Notes: generated from the letters alone by a model not told the origin. Numbered from the stretch's first letter, positions 19,195 through 33,876 are shown. The stretch: 64,000 nt of DNA from Croceicoccus sp. (GCA_002694745.1 NZMY01000053.1:1-64000); one strand, 5' to 3'. A program made the numbers and translations.

Positions 19195-21057
19195 CTATTG
19201 TTCCTGATCGAACTGCAGCGCAGCCAGATTGGCATACAGGCCGCCGCGCGAGACGAGCTGCGAATGCGTTCCCTGCTCGGCGATGGCGCCTTGTTCCATC
19301 ACTACGATCCGGTCGGCGGCACGCACCGTGGCCAGCCGGTGCGCGATCACCAGCGTGGTGCGCCCCTTCATCAGCGTTTCAAGCGCCGATTGCACCAGTC
19401 GCTCGCTTTGCGCATCTAGCGCGCTGGTCGCCTCGTCCAGCAGCAGCAGCGGCGCATCGCGAAGCAAGGCGCGGGCGATCGCCACCCGCTGGCGCTGTCC
19501 GCCTGAAAGCCGCGCGCCGCTGTCGCCGATGAAGGTGTCGAGACCCTCGGGCAGCGCGCGCAGGAATTCTTCCGCATTGGCAGCCCGCGCGGCTTCCCAG
19601 ATAGCCTCATCGCTGGAATCCCATGCGCCATAGCGCAAGTTGTCTCGTGCGCTCGCCGCGAACAGCACGCTTTCCTGCGGCACCAGCGCGAGGCGTTGGC
19701 GCACGTCCTGCGGATCGGCGCGGGTAAGGTCGATGCCGTCGATCCGCACGCTGCCGGCCTGCGGATCGTAAAAGCGCGCGATCAGTTGGAACAAGGTCGA
19801 CTTGCCGGCGCCCGATGGGCCGACGATGGCAACCGTCTCGCCTGGCTCGACCGTCAGCGTAAAATCGTTCAGCGCCTTGTCGTCCGGCCGGGTCGGATAG
19901 CGGAAGGTCACGTTCTGGAACGCGACCGAACCGCGCGGCGGGCTGGGAAGGGCCTGCGGGCGCGCAGGAGCCGCGATGACGGGGCGGGTCGCGAGCAGCT
20001 CGCCCAGCCTCTGCGCGGCACCGGCAGCGCGCAGCAAATCGCCATAGACTTCGGCCAGCGACCCGAAGGCGCCTCCGACAAGCCCTGCCGTGATGACAAA
20101 GGCCGCGATGGTGCCGCCCGTGATCTCGCCGGCCTGCACGTCCAGCGCGCCGCGCCACATCAGCATCACAAGCGCGCCCAGCACCAGCCCCATCGCCAAC
20201 GCGGTCAGAAGGGCGCGCATCAAGATGCGCTTTTTCGCAGTATCGAACGACCGTTCGACCGCGCCGCCAAAGCGGATCGCCTCGCGCGATTCCTGGTTGA
20301 AGACCTGCACGATGCGGATGCCGCCCAGGACCTCGCTGACCATGGCGCCCAGATCGGCGATGCGGTCCTGGCTGGATCGCGATAACCCCCGCACCCGGCG
20401 GCCCATCAGCACCAGCGGAATGATGACGGCCGGGATCGCCAGCAGCAGCCATATCGTCAGTCGGGGCGCAAGAAAGAACATGTAGATCGTGCCGCCCAGC
20501 GCCGTCAGCGCATTGCGCAGCGCGACCGAAATGGTCGATCCGACCACCTGTTCGATGATCGCCGTATCCGATGTCATCCGCGACGAGATCTCGCGCGGGT
20601 TGTTTTCCTCGTAGAAAGACGGCGGAAGGGTGACGAGATTGTCATAGACCTTGAGCCGCAGGTCGGCGACGACCCGCTCCGACAGCCAGGATACGAGGTA
20701 GTACCGGAACGCGGTGCCGATCGCCAGAACGAGGACGAGGACGAGAAGATACTGGAACCAGCGTCCGATTTCACCATCGCCAAACCCGCGGTCGATCACC
20801 AGCTTGAACCCGGACGGAATGGCAAGCGTCGCGGCCGATGTCGTCAGCAAGGCCAGACCGGCGCCCGCCATGTGGCCGGGATAGCGCGTGGCCATGCCGA
20901 GCAGCGTCCAAAGCGACCCCATCGAGCGGCGCGAGCCGCTCTCTTCGCCGGCAGCGGCCTGCTCGCCCGCCATGGCGATACCCTCGGTCTCGGCCGATTC
21001 GTCCGTAGCTATTGGCGTTGCTTTTGGCGGACTCGATAGGCTGGTCTGCTCGGTCAT
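19195..21057 (-). CDS. MsbA-type ABC exporter (fused permease-ATPase)
   Basis: A 620-residue half-transporter. Residues ~45-345 hold six predicted membrane helices of an ABC type-1 exporter; the nucleotide-binding domain follows with Walker A (GPSGAGKST), signature LSGGQRQRVAIARAL, Walker B (LLLLDEATSALD) and the switch His (VIAHRLAT). It should homodimerise in the inner membrane and export a lipid-like or hydrophobic substrate; similarity is to the MsbA/ABCB group, but the substrate cannot be told. The frame is open to 21438, but the ATG at 21057 (MTEQTSLSS) is the sensible start. Divergent from phaZ. Confidence 0.85.
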   Translation of the reverse strand: MTEQTSLSSPPKATPIATDESAETEGIAMAGEQAAAGEESGSRRSMGSLWTLLGMATRYPGHMAGAGLALLTTSAATLAIPSGFKLVIDRGFGDGEIGRWFQYLLVLVLVLAIGTAFRYYLVSWLSERVVADLRLKVYDNLVTLPPSFYEENNPREISSRMTSDTAIIEQVVGSTISVALRNALTALGGTIYMFFLAPRLTIWLLLAIPAVIIPLVLMGRRVRGLSRSSQDRIADLGAMVSEVLGGIRIVQVFNQESREAIRFGGAVERSFDTAKKRILMRALLTALAMGLVLGALVMLMWRGALDVQAGEITGGTIAAFVITAGLVGGAFGSLAEVYGDLLRAAGAAQRLGELLATRPVIAAPARPQALPSPPRGSVAFQNVTFRYPTRPDDKALNDFTLTVEPGETVAIVGPSGAGKSTLFQLIARFYDPQAGSVRIDGIDLTRADPQDVRQRLALVPQESVLFAASARDNLRYGAWDSSDEAIWEAARAANAEEFLRALPEGLDTFIGDSGARLSGGQRQRVAIARALLRDAPLLLLDEATSALDAQSERLVQSALETLMKGRTTLVIAHRLATVRAADRIVVMEQGAIAEQGTHSQLVSRGGLYANLAALQFDQEQ

Positions 21058-21160
21058 GACAGGCGCGTAGAGCAAAGCGCACGTCGATTGAAGCGGGTTA
21101 AGGTGCTGATCCCCGTGCAATCGAGCCCGAAGGACTCGCAATGCGGGATAAAGATCGAGA

Positions 21161-21271
21161 TTGCTGCATTGCAACGTAGGGCTCTGGCGATCTATTAAGG
21201 GCCCACAAGTACCGTAACTGGCAATATGCGAAAGGCCGTTCGGCCAATCAGCTGCCAGCATTGCTGCACTG
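21161..21271. promoter_or_regulatory. Two PhaR-like TGC-rich motifs upstream of phaZ
   Basis: TTGCTGCATTGCAA (21161-21174) and TTGCTGCACTG (21261-21271) share TTGCTGCA-TG. TGC-rich sites of this type are bound by the PHA-responsive repressor PhaR in other proteobacteria. The second copy lies 44 bp before the phaZ start. Assignment is by resemblance only. Confidence 0.4.
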
Positions 21272-21314
21272 GCGTGACGCGTTTGTAGCGATGACACGGC
21301 GAGGAGATTTGAAT

Positions 21315-22559
21315 TTGCTTTATTCACTCTACGAGATTCAGCAGGCTTGGCGTTCGTCGGCGACCGCGATGGCTTCGGTGACGGTCGAATGGCTGAACAA
21401 CCCCAAGAATCCGATGGGCTCTGTGGGTTTCGGTCCAAGCCTTTCCTCTGCGCTGGAGGTATTCGCCCATGCCGCCGAACCGCGTGGCAAGCCGGCCTTC
21501 GGCATCGGTACCGTAGAGGTCGATGGGAAGACGCATGAGGTGACCGAAGACGATGTGCTGTTTCGTCCGTTCGGCAATCTCAAGCGCTTCACCCACACCG
21601 GGCTGCCGAAAGACGCGCCCAAGCTGCTGATCGTCGCGCCGATGAGCGGGCATTACGCGACCCTGCTGCGGGGCACTGTCGAACGCATGCTTCACGGCGC
21701 CGAGGTCTATATCACCGACTGGGCCGACGCGAAGATGGTGCCGTTGACGGCCGGGCGCTTCGATCTCGACGAATATATCGACTATATCGTCGAGTTCCTC
21801 GAGCATATTGGCCCCGGCGCGCATATGATGGCGGTGTGCCAGCCTTCGGTCCCGGCCTTTGCCGCCACCGCGATCATGGCCGAACAGGGCAATCCCTGCC
21901 GTCCGGCCACGCTGACCATGATGGGCGGCCCCATCGACACGCGCGAAGGCCCGACCGAAGTGAACGAGATGGCGGTGAGCCGTCCGATGCATTGGTTCAA
22001 GCAATATCTGATCCAGACCGTGCCGATGCATTATCCCGGCGGCGGGCGGCAGGTCTATCCCGGCTTTCTGCAATTGTCGGGCTTCATGTCGATGAATCTC
22101 AGCAACCACATGATGAGCCAGTACGGCATGTTCAAACATCTGGTCGCGGGCGATGGCGAAAGCGCCGATGCGACGAAGACCTTTTATGACGAATATCTGT
22201 CGGTCTGCGACATGACGGCGGAATTCTATCTTCAGACGGTGAATGCGGTGTTCAAGGAATATCTGCTGCCGCGCGGCCTGCTGACCCACCGCGGGAAGAA
22301 GGTCGACCTTGACAAGATCACCGATACAGCCATCCTGTGCGTCGAAGGCGAGCGCGACGATATTTCCGGTGTCGGCCAGACAAAGGCGGCGCTGAAGCTG
22401 ACGCCCGGCCTGTCCGACGAACTGAAGAAATATCACCTGCATCCCGGCGTCGGTCACTACGGCATCTTCAACGGATCGAAATGGCGCGCACAGATCGCGC
22501 CGATCGTCGAGACGTGGATGGCCGATCATCCCCGCGCCCGGCTGAAGGCGGTGGCCTAA
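21315..22559 (+). CDS. phaZ: Intracellular polyhydroxyalkanoate depolymerase
   Basis: PhaZ hydrolyses stored PHA granules in the cytoplasm. The 414-residue product shows the family start MLYSLYEIQQ, the alpha/beta-hydrolase strand LLIVAPMSGHYATLL, and the nucleophile elbow VCQPS with Cys175 in place of serine, as in PhaZa1-type enzymes (a known Cys-Asp-His triad). The C-terminal segment VEGERDDISGVGQT and the HPGVGHYGIF histidine follow. The TTG at 21315 is chosen: GAGGAG sits 8 bp upstream (21301-21306) and it yields the conserved N-terminus. Two PhaR-like motifs precede it. Confidence 0.9.
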   Translation: MLYSLYEIQQAWRSSATAMASVTVEWLNNPKNPMGSVGFGPSLSSALEVFAHAAEPRGKPAFGIGTVEVDGKTHEVTEDDVLFRPFGNLKRFTHTGLPKDAPKLLIVAPMSGHYATLLRGTVERMLHGAEVYITDWADAKMVPLTAGRFDLDEYIDYIVEFLEHIGPGAHMMAVCQPSVPAFAATAIMAEQGNPCRPATLTMMGGPIDTREGPTEVNEMAVSRPMHWFKQYLIQTVPMHYPGGGRQVYPGFLQLSGFMSMNLSNHMMSQYGMFKHLVAGDGESADATKTFYDEYLSVCDMTAEFYLQTVNAVFKEYLLPRGLLTHRGKKVDLDKITDTAILCVEGERDDISGVGQTKAALKLTPGLSDELKKYHLHPGVGHYGIFNGSKWRAQIAPIVETWMADHPRARLKAVA

Positions 22560-22713
22560 CGCCGCGGGGTCAGCCCCTTGCACGCATGACCGCCGTTCAC
22601 CTTTCCTGACGCATCCTCTCCCCTCTGCCATGGGGGAGGGGGCCGCCGGGTTATGCCTGTGTTTACCCTTTCCGTTTAAGATGCCTTCGCGCGCCTTGGT
22701 GCATGCTGGAAGA

Positions 22714-23871
22714 ATGAACGGAATGAGTCGCATAATTGCAGTCGTATTGCGTGTCGGCGGAGCTGTCGGCGGGGTGTTTGCAGGTTTGCAGATGCCGCCC
22801 GATATTCTCATGGATCTGCTGGCCGACGTGGGCATCGGCGCAGAGGCGGGATTGACGCCGGTCACCGCCGGCGTCGCACTCGCCTTGCTGGGCGGGGTGT
22901 TCGGCTTTTTGTTCGGTTCCGCCATCGCGGGCATCCTTCCCGGCGAGATGACCGAACCGGTCGGCACGCGCGAGGAAGCGGCGGCCTCGGTGCCGCGCCT
23001 GCGCCGTCACCTGGCAGAGAACCAGGGCAAGGCCTCGCGCACGGGAACGCCGCTGGAGCGCCTGTCGGCGCCGCCTGCCGGGCAGCAGTTGCCCAAGCAC
23101 GACCTCAGCCATATTCCGCCCGCGCCCAAGGATGACGAGATCACCTTCGACCGCATTCCCAACACGGGATTTTATGCCGATATTGAATCGCCCGTGCGGT
23201 TCGATGAGGATGACGACGATCTTGCCCGCTTCGCGACGATGCCGGACGATGCGCCCACTGCGGAATCTCTGGATGAGGTCAGTGACGAAGAGCCTGTTTT
23301 CACGGCAGGCGACGACCATGCCGACGATCCTGAGTTTGCCGAACGCGATCATGTTGATGCCGAATTCGTTCGCGATGGCGCGGCGGCGCGCGATGAGGTC
23401 GAGCAGGCTCTGGACGCAGGTGACTGGGCGGACACAGGCGATTGGGCGCCGGCGACCGACATGCCGCCCCAGGATCGCCCCGAAGCCGGGCAGGATCCCT
23501 TTCATCCGGATTTCGAACCTGCACCGGCCCAGATCCATTCCCTGCGGCGCGATACAGGGCATGACGGCCACAGCGCCCCGCGCTTCGCACCCGGCCTGAC
23601 CGGCGGCATGGAAGCCGACTGGTTCGCCGGCGAGGCGGACGAGGAAGAGGACGCGGATGACGACGGGGCGGGCTATGGCTCGTTGATGGCAATCGGGCTG
23701 GGCAAGACGCACAAGCCGCGCGCGCAGCCTGCCACCCATCGTCCGGGGGAAGCGAATCTTTCGCCAATGCCCTTGCTCGACATCGATCGTGGCCGGGACA
23801 TCATCCCGAATGGCGCGGGCCCTCAGGATTTCCGGCTGCGAGAGGCTCTCGAGGAATTGAAGCGCGTCTGA
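22714..23871 (+). CDS. Acidic membrane-anchored hypothetical protein
   Basis: 385 residues. The N-terminal ~75 residues hold two hydrophobic segments (IIAVVLRVGGAVGGVFAGLQ and ALALLGGVFGFLFGSAIAGI); the rest is a long hydrophilic, Asp/Glu-rich, probably disordered region with segments such as DEDDDDLARFATMPDDAP and GEADEEEDADDDGAG. The C-terminal end recovers a compact look (LREALEELKRV). No known family recognised. Start choice is between ATGs at 22714 and 22723. It stands between phaZ and gltB without overlap to either. Confidence 0.65.
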   Translation: MNGMSRIIAVVLRVGGAVGGVFAGLQMPPDILMDLLADVGIGAEAGLTPVTAGVALALLGGVFGFLFGSAIAGILPGEMTEPVGTREEAAASVPRLRRHLAENQGKASRTGTPLERLSAPPAGQQLPKHDLSHIPPAPKDDEITFDRIPNTGFYADIESPVRFDEDDDDLARFATMPDDAPTAESLDEVSDEEPVFTAGDDHADDPEFAERDHVDAEFVRDGAAARDEVEQALDAGDWADTGDWAPATDMPPQDRPEAGQDPFHPDFEPAPAQIHSLRRDTGHDGHSAPRFAPGLTGGMEADWFAGEADEEEDADDDGAGYGSLMAIGLGKTHKPRAQPATHRPGEANLSPMPLLDIDRGRDIIPNGAGPQDFRLREALEELKRV

Positions 23872-24030
23872 TTGACCGCCCATAGGCCGCTGGGCTAGGC
23901 GACAAGCTGGCTCCCACGTCGGCAATGGATGCAAGATTTCTCATTGCATAGTTGCAAAGACAGCTTCCTGTCGTCATTGGGAGCGAACGCGCAATAACTG
24001 CGCCCCACTGGGGCGGGCTGATTCGCGTTT

Positions 24031-24046
24031 ACATTACGGGTAATGT
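24031..24046. promoter_or_regulatory. Inverted repeat upstream of gltB
   Basis: ACATTAC-GG-GTAATGT is a perfect 7-bp inverted repeat ending 27 bp before the gltB ATG, a plausible operator position. The regulator is unknown. Its core TTACGGGTAA also occurs at 4095-4104. Scattered TTGCA/TGCAA words lie further upstream (23930-23957). Confidence 0.45.
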
Positions 24047-24073
24047 TGCCCGGCCCCGACAGGATAGGTGAAA

Positions 24074-28726
<4,653 letters not shown>

Positions 28727-28737
28727 GGGAGGCTCAC

Positions 28738-30174
28738 ATGGGTAAGGAAACCGGCTTCCTGGAACTCGACCGCCAGGACCGCAGCTATGAGGCGCCGACG
28801 GAGCGCCTGCAGCACTACAAGGAATTCGTGGTACCGCACGACCCGCAGGCCCTTCAGGGGCAGGCGAGCCGCTGCATGAACTGCGGCATTCCCTATTGTC
28901 ACAACGGCTGTCCGGTGAACAATATCATCCCGGACTGGAACCACCTGGTCTATGAAGGGAACTGGAAGGAGGCGCTGGTCAACCTGCACTCCACCAACAA
29001 CTTCCCCGAATTCACCGGCCGCGTCTGCCCGGCGCCTTGCGAGGCGAGCTGCACGTTGAACATCGTGGACCAGCCGGTGACCATCAAGTCGATCGAATGC
29101 GCGATCGTCGACAAGGGATGGGAAGAAGGCTGGATCGTTCCGCAGCCGCCGGAAAAGAAGACCGGCAAGTCGGTGGCGGTCGTGGGATCGGGTCCCGCGG
29201 GCATGGCTTGCGCCCAGCAACTGGCGCGGGCGGGTCATTCGGTTACGCTGTTCGAGAAGAGCGACCGGATCGGCGGCCTGCTGCGCTATGGCATTCCCGA
29301 CTTCAAGATGGAGAAGCATCTCATCAATCGCCGCGCGGCGCAGATGGAGGCCGAAGGCGTCTCGATCCGCACCGGCACCGAGGTGGGCGTCGACATCTCG
29401 ATGAAGACGCTGAAGGAAAACTTCGACGCGGTGGTGCTGTCGGGCGGCGCGGAAGACGCGCGTACGCTGGACATTCCGGGCGCGGAGATGAGCGGGGTAC
29501 GCCTCGCGATGGAATTCCTGACCCAGCAGAACAAGCGCAATGCGGGCGACAGCGAAGAGCGCGCGGCCCCGCGCGGCACGCTGGTGGCGACCGACAAGCA
29601 TGTCATCGTGATCGGCGGCGGCGACACCGGTTCGGACTGCGTCGGCACGTCCAACCGGCAGGGCGCGAAGAGCGTCACGCAGATCGAGATCATGCCCAAG
29701 CCTCCCGAAAAAGAGGACAAGCTGATGACCTGGCCGAACTGGCCGCTCAAGCTGCGTACATCGTCCAGCCACGAGGAGGGCGTCGACCGCGACTGGGCGA
29801 TCCTGACCAAGCGCGTGGTGGGCGAGAACGGCAAGGTAACCGGCCTCGAATGCGTCCGCCTGGAATGGCAGGGGCGCGAGATGAAGGAAGTGCCGGGCAG
29901 CGAGTTTACGCTGAAGGCCGATCTCATCCTGCTGGCCATGGGCTTCGTCGGCGCGCGCAAGGGCGGCATGCTGGACCAGGCGGGCGTCGAATATGACGCG
30001 CGCGGCAACGTGCTGGCCGATACGCAAAGCTACGCGACCAGCGAGGACAAGGTCTGGGCGTGCGGCGACATGCGCCGTGGGCAGAGCCTTGTCGTCTGGG
30101 CCATTCGCGAAGGGCGTCAGTGCGCGCGTTCCGTGGACGAGGCCCTGATGGGCGTCAGCGAACTGCCGCGCTGA
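28738..30174 (+). CDS. gltD: Glutamate synthase (NADPH) small subunit
   Basis: GltD passes electrons from NADPH via FAD and iron-sulfur centres to GltB. The 478-residue product has N-terminal 4Fe-4S cysteines ([15 protein letters not shown] and CPAPCEASC), the FAD-binding [17 protein letters not shown], the conserved [12 protein letters not shown], a second Rossmann motif [11 protein letters not shown] for NADPH, and the C-terminal [19 protein letters not shown]. It forms an operon with gltB. The gene ends 9 bp from the convergent ung stop, leaving no room for a separate terminator. Confidence 0.97.
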   Translation: MGKETGFLELDRQDRSYEAPTERLQHYKEFVVPHDPQALQGQASRCMNCGIPYCHNGCPVNNIIPDWNHLVYEGNWKEALVNLHSTNNFPEFTGRVCPAPCEASCTLNIVDQPVTIKSIECAIVDKGWEEGWIVPQPPEKKTGKSVAVVGSGPAGMACAQQLARAGHSVTLFEKSDRIGGLLRYGIPDFKMEKHLINRRAAQMEAEGVSIRTGTEVGVDISMKTLKENFDAVVLSGGAEDARTLDIPGAEMSGVRLAMEFLTQQNKRNAGDSEERAAPRGTLVATDKHVIVIGGGDTGSDCVGTSNRQGAKSVTQIEIMPKPPEKEDKLMTWPNWPLKLRTSSSHEEGVDRDWAILTKRVVGENGKVTGLECVRLEWQGREMKEVPGSEFTLKADLILLAMGFVGARKGGMLDQAGVEYDARGNVLADTQSYATSEDKVWACGDMRRGQSLVVWAIREGRQCARSVDEALMGVSELPR

Positions 30175-30183
30175 GGCGCGCGC

Positions 30184-30861
30184 CTACCAATCTATCGGAT
30201 CGCGGCCGCTGTCGCGCAGAAACGCGTTTGCTCGGCTGAAGGGCCGCGATCCGAAGAATCCGCGATAGGCCGACAGCGGGCTGGGATGCGGACTTTCGAT
30301 CACCAGATGGGGTGAGCCGGCACCGAGTTCGGGGATGCGGCGCGCCTTTTGCTGCGCATGGCTGCCCCACAGTATGAACACGCTGGACTGATGCCGCGCG
30401 GCCACGGCGCGGACACAGGCATCGGTAATCGCCTCCCAACCGCGCCCAGCATGCGATCCGGCCTTGCCCGCCTCGACCGTCAGAGAGGTGTTGAGCAGCA
30501 GCACGCCCTGCGTGGCCCAGCGCGTCAGGTCGCCATCTTGCCGCGCAGGCACGCCCAGATCGCTCTCAAGCTCCTTGTAGATGTTCCTCAGCGAAGGGGG
30601 CAGCCGCATCCCATCGGGCACCGAAAAGGCCAGCCCGTGTGCCTGACCCGGTCCATGATAGGGATCCTGCCCAAGGATCACCACCTTCACCTCGTCCAGC
30701 GGCGTCAGGGTGAGGGCCGCGAACCGCTCCTCGCGCGGGGGATAGACGGTTCGGCCCGCATCGTCCTGTTTGCCCAGCCACCGATCGAGTGCGCGTGCGT
30801 CGGGGCTGGCGAGTGCGGGGGCAAGTGCTTTGGCCCAGCTGGCGGGTACGTTTACATTCAT
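30184..30861 (-). CDS. ung: Uracil-DNA glycosylase
   Basis: A family 1 UDG of 225 residues that removes uracil from DNA. The water-activating motif [20 protein letters not shown] and the C-terminal [14 protein letters not shown] (leucine-loop region) are present, as is LLLNTSLTV. The frame continues upstream to 30975, but the ATG at 30859-30861 ([11 protein letters not shown]) gives the normal start. Divergent from nrnC and convergent with gltD. Confidence 0.95.
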   Translation of the reverse strand: MNVNVPASWAKALAPALASPDARALDRWLGKQDDAGRTVYPPREERFAALTLTPLDEVKVVILGQDPYHGPGQAHGLAFSVPDGMRLPPSLRNIYKELESDLGVPARQDGDLTRWATQGVLLLNTSLTVEAGKAGSHAGRGWEAITDACVRAVAARHQSSVFILWGSHAQQKARRIPELGAGSPHLVIESPHPSPLSAYRGFFGSRPFSRANAFLRDSGRDPIDW

Positions 30862-30979
30862 ACTGGCCTGTGTAGGGCCTACCGCACTCGCGCCGCCAGA
30901 CGGCGCATGTTCAATTTCCCCTGCCGAGACCCGCTCTCGCCCCTTTCCCAAATTCCCGATCGCCCCTAAGGACATAATT

Positions 30980-31600
30980 ATGACAGTCTACCTCCACGAA
31001 GAAGATCTGCCCGAGAGCGTGCTGGGACCGGGGCCGGTCGCCGTCGATACGGAGACCATGGGCCTGATCACGCCGCGTGACCGCCTGTGCCTCGTGCAAA
31101 TCAGCGATGGCCGCGGGGACGAGCATCTGGTTCGTTTTCGCCCCGACAGCCCCTATCACGCGCCAAACCTGTGTGCGGTGCTGGCCGACCCGTCGCGTGA
31201 GAAATATTATCACTTTGCCCGCTTCGATCTTGCGGCGATCCAGTTCTATCTGGGCGTGATGGCCGCGCCGGTGTTCTGCACCAAGATCGCCAGCAAGCTG
31301 ACGCGCACCTATACCGATCGCCACGGGCTCAAGAACCTCGTCAGCGAATTGCTGGGCAAGGACATTTCCAAGCAGCAGCAATCCAGCGACTGGGGCGCGC
31401 CCGAATTGAACGAGGCGCAGCGCGAATATGCCGCCAGCGATGTGCGCTATCTGCACGACATGGTCGCGATCTTCCGCGAGCGGCTGGAGCGCGAGCATCG
31501 CACCGGCCTTGCGCAGGCCTGTTTCGATTTCCTGCCCGCGCGCGCACTGCTGGACCTTGAAGGCTGGAGCGAAAAGGACATCTTCAGTCACGAGGCATGA
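30980..31600 (+). CDS. nrnC: Nano-RNase NrnC (RNase D-like 3'-5' exonuclease)
   Basis: A 206-residue DEDDy exonuclease without the HRDC domains of true RNase D. It matches alphaproteobacterial NrnC, which degrades RNA dinucleotides such as pGpG and replaces Orn. Motifs: [10 protein letters not shown] (Asp/Glu), the NrnC-like [33 protein letters not shown], and the final [10 protein letters not shown] with Asp and Tyr; the [11 protein letters not shown] block gives the third Asp. The ATG at 30980 follows a GGA site. It precedes lptC by 26 bp and is often annotated as ribonuclease D in relatives. Confidence 0.93.
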   Translation: MTVYLHEEDLPESVLGPGPVAVDTETMGLITPRDRLCLVQISDGRGDEHLVRFRPDSPYHAPNLCAVLADPSREKYYHFARFDLAAIQFYLGVMAAPVFCTKIASKLTRTYTDRHGLKNLVSELLGKDISKQQQSSDWGAPELNEAQREYAASDVRYLHDMVAIFRERLEREHRTGLAQACFDFLPARALLDLEGWSEKDIFSHEA

Positions 31601-31626
31601 GGCCTTGAGGCGATAACGGATCAAAC

Positions 31627-32271
31627 ATGAGCGTCGAGGCCACTATTGCCCGCCACAAGCGCCGCGAACAGGCGGTGCCCGGTGGATCGCACGACCGACT
31701 GATCCACTTTCTGCTGGTGGCGCTGCCGATCTGCATCGGCGTTCTGTTGGCGCTGATGGTGCTCGCGCCGGTCGCGTCGCAGGGCGAGGTCAGCTTTCTG
31801 CTGGATCGCAACCAAGTCGAACTGACCGAGAACCGCATGACCGTCGACAATGCGATGTATCGCGGAGCCGATAATGACGGCCGCCCGTTCTCGGTACAGG
31901 CGGGCAGCGCGCTGCAGCGGACGAAGCAGCGGCAGATGGTTGAGATGAACGATCTCACCGCCCGCATACTGCTGAACGAAGGGCCCGCGGTCCTGACCGC
32001 GCAGAACGGCACCTATAATCTCGACGCGGAAAGCGTGCGCTTTCCCGGCGCGGTCAATTTCACCGCATCCGACGGCTATCGCATGATTGCGCGCAATGTC
32101 TCGGTGTTGCTTCCCGAACAGCGGATCGTGGGCGACGGGCGGGTCAATGGCCGGGTTCCTTCGGGGACCTTTTCGGCGGACCGGCTCGAAGCCGATTTGC
32201 AGGAGCGCACGGTTTCGCTTATCGGCGATGCACGGCTTCGCATGGAGCCCGGCGCGCTGACCACGCGGTGA
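31627..32271 (+). CDS. lptC: LPS export protein LptC
   Basis: 214 residues with a short cytoplasmic N-terminus, one membrane helix (residues ~25-47, LIHFLLVALPICIGVLLAL) and a periplasmic beta-jellyroll: VASQGEVSFLLDRNQVELTENRMTV, then YNLDAESVRFPGAVNFTASDG and the repeated strands up to LIGDARLRMEPG. LptC receives LPS from LptB2FG and hands it to LptA. It lies between nrnC and lptA (10-bp gap to lptA). LptB is not next in line but 10 kb away on the other strand. Confidence 0.88.
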   Translation: MSVEATIARHKRREQAVPGGSHDRLIHFLLVALPICIGVLLALMVLAPVASQGEVSFLLDRNQVELTENRMTVDNAMYRGADNDGRPFSVQAGSALQRTKQRQMVEMNDLTARILLNEGPAVLTAQNGTYNLDAESVRFPGAVNFTASDGYRMIARNVSVLLPEQRIVGDGRVNGRVPSGTFSADRLEADLQERTVSLIGDARLRMEPGALTTR

Positions 32272-32281
32272 CGGAAAGAAC

Positions 32282-32845
32282 ATGACACCAAAGCCATCCT
32301 CCATCCGCAAGATCGCCATTCGCGCCGCCACCGGCTTTGCCCTGTCGGCCGCCGCGATCCTTGGCGCGCAGCAATTGTCCGCGCAGTCGATCGCCGGTTT
32401 CAATTCGCGCCAGCCCGTCGATTACGCGGCGGACCGGATCGAATTGCAGGACCGGGCCGACCGCGTCGTGTTGTCGGGCAATGTGGTCGTAAACCAAGGC
32501 GATCTGCGGCTGACGGCGGGGCGGACCATCGTCGATTACACCGATGCCGGAACGCTGCGCATCCAGCGCATCACCGCGACCGGCGGCGTTTCGGTCATGC
32601 GCGGGGGGGAGACGGCGCGCGGCAATGTCGGCGTCTATGACTTCAACCGCCGCACCATCACGCTGGTCGGCGACGTCGCGCTGCGGCGCGGGTCGGATAC
32701 GCTCAACGGCGGGCGGCTGGTTATCGATCTTGATACCGGCGTGTCGAGCGTGGACGGCAGCAGTGCCGGCAGTTCCTCCGCCGTCGGGGGCGCGACCAAT
32801 TCCAGGGGCCGCGTTTCGGGCAGCTTCTCGGTTCCGGAAAATTAG
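32282..32845 (+). CDS. lptA: LPS transport periplasmic protein LptA
   Basis: 187 residues: signal peptide (~1-36, ending AAAILGAQQLSAQ) and an OstA-type jellyroll with PVDYAADRIELQDRADRVVL, GNVVVNQGDLRLTAGR, and TATGGVSVMRGGETARG. LptA oligomers bridge the periplasm between LptC and LptD. The C-terminus is a Ser/Gly-rich low-complexity tail. Its TAG stop overlaps the TAA stop of the convergent holA gene by two bases (32842-32845 region). In related genomes lptB and rpoN usually follow directly; here they do not. Confidence 0.9.
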   Translation: MTPKPSSIRKIAIRAATGFALSAAAILGAQQLSAQSIAGFNSRQPVDYAADRIELQDRADRVVLSGNVVVNQGDLRLTAGRTIVDYTDAGTLRIQRITATGGVSVMRGGETARGNVGVYDFNRRTITLVGDVALRRGSDTLNGGRLVIDLDTGVSSVDGSSAGSSSAVGGATNSRGRVSGSFSVPEN

Positions 32846-33876
32846 CGGCGCGCCGCGGCAGCGCGGGCGATTTCGGTACAGCCCGCCGCGAACAGAAGCG
32901 GCGCGGCCTGGCTGTCGGCCAGCAAAGCGCGGTGCAGCGCCATCAGCCGGTCGCTGAGCCGCGCAAGCCTGGGTCCGTGCCATTGCTGCAATTGACGCGA
33001 AATCGCGGCGCGTTCCTTGAAGAAGATGCGTGGATCGTTCTCCACCGCCTTCGCGACATTCTCGCCCGGACGGATGCGCGCGGCGATCTGCGCCAGTTGC
33101 GCCACGCGCCGCTCCATCGCCAGCACCGTGCCCACGGGGTTCAGCCCATGCTGCCGGAACCGCGCCAGTTCATGGGGCAGGCGCATCACATCGCCCGAGA
33201 TGACCGCGTCGACCAGCGGCATCATGCCGTCGTCCTCGGTCTCGGCACCGATGGCGTCGATGTCCTCGGCGCTGACATTGCGGGGCGCATGGCTGTCGGC
33301 GTCGAGATACAGCGCCAGCTTCTGCACCTCGGCCGCCGCCATGCGCGTGTCGAGCGCGACCGAGGCGGCGATCCGCTGCGCCAGTTCCGCACCCATGCGC
33401 AGCCCCGCCGTATCGGCCAGCCTGCGTACCTCCGCCGTTACCGAGCGCAGGTCGGGCGGATAGAACATCACGACCAGCGAATCGTCGCGCTTTTCCAGCA
33501 GTTTCGCGCTGCGTGACTTGTCGGTCGCGCCGCTGGCGATGACGATCACCGGCCAGCCTTGCGCGACATCGGCCTCGGGCGCGTCGGTCAGGATTTTCAG
33601 CGCGTCATGCGCTTCCTCGCCCTGCGCGCGCACGATGATGTGCCGCCGGTCGCCGAACAGCGAGGTGGAGCGGGTTTCGTCGGACAAGCGAACAGGATCG
33701 CGCTTGAGCTCGCTGCCCTCGATCTCCACGCGCTCGCCGGGATCGGGCAGCAATTCGACGATACGGGCAGCGGCCCCGTGGGCGCCCGCCTCGTCCGGTC
33801 CGCAGAAGAAGAAGACCTTGACCGAACCGGCGGCGCGCGGAGCGGTCTGGGCGAACTTGCCGTTATTGATCTTCAA
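32842..33876 (-). CDS. holA: DNA polymerase III delta subunit
   Basis: HolA is the clamp-loader subunit that opens the beta clamp. The 344-residue product begins with the typical VKVFFFCGPDEAGAHGAAARI and has the RHHIIVRAQGEE strand, TRMAAAEVQKLALYLDAD and the C-terminal helical collar (DPRIFFKERAAISRQLQQW). Its start lies 14 bp inside the lptE gene, so it is translated together with lptE. This is the last gene of the DUF3576-leuS-lptE-holA unit. Confidence 0.9.
   Translation of the reverse strand: MKINNGKFAQTAPRAAGSVKVFFFCGPDEAGAHGAAARIVELLPDPGERVEIEGSELKRDPVRLSDETRSTSLFGDRRHIIVRAQGEEAHDALKILTDAPEADVAQGWPVIVIASGATDKSRSAKLLEKRDDSLVVMFYPPDLRSVTAEVRRLADTAGLRMGAELAQRIAASVALDTRMAAAEVQKLALYLDADSHAPRNVSAEDIDAIGAETEDDGMMPLVDAVISGDVMRLPHELARFRQHGLNPVGTVLAMERRVAQLAQIAARIRPGENVAKAVENDPRIFFKERAAISRQLQQWHGPRLARLSDRLMALHRALLADSQAAPLLFAAGCTEIARAAAARR

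Noticed and set aside
22616-22646. CTCCCC/GGGGAG hairpin after phaZ
   Set aside because: Weak stem without T-run; not reported as a terminator.
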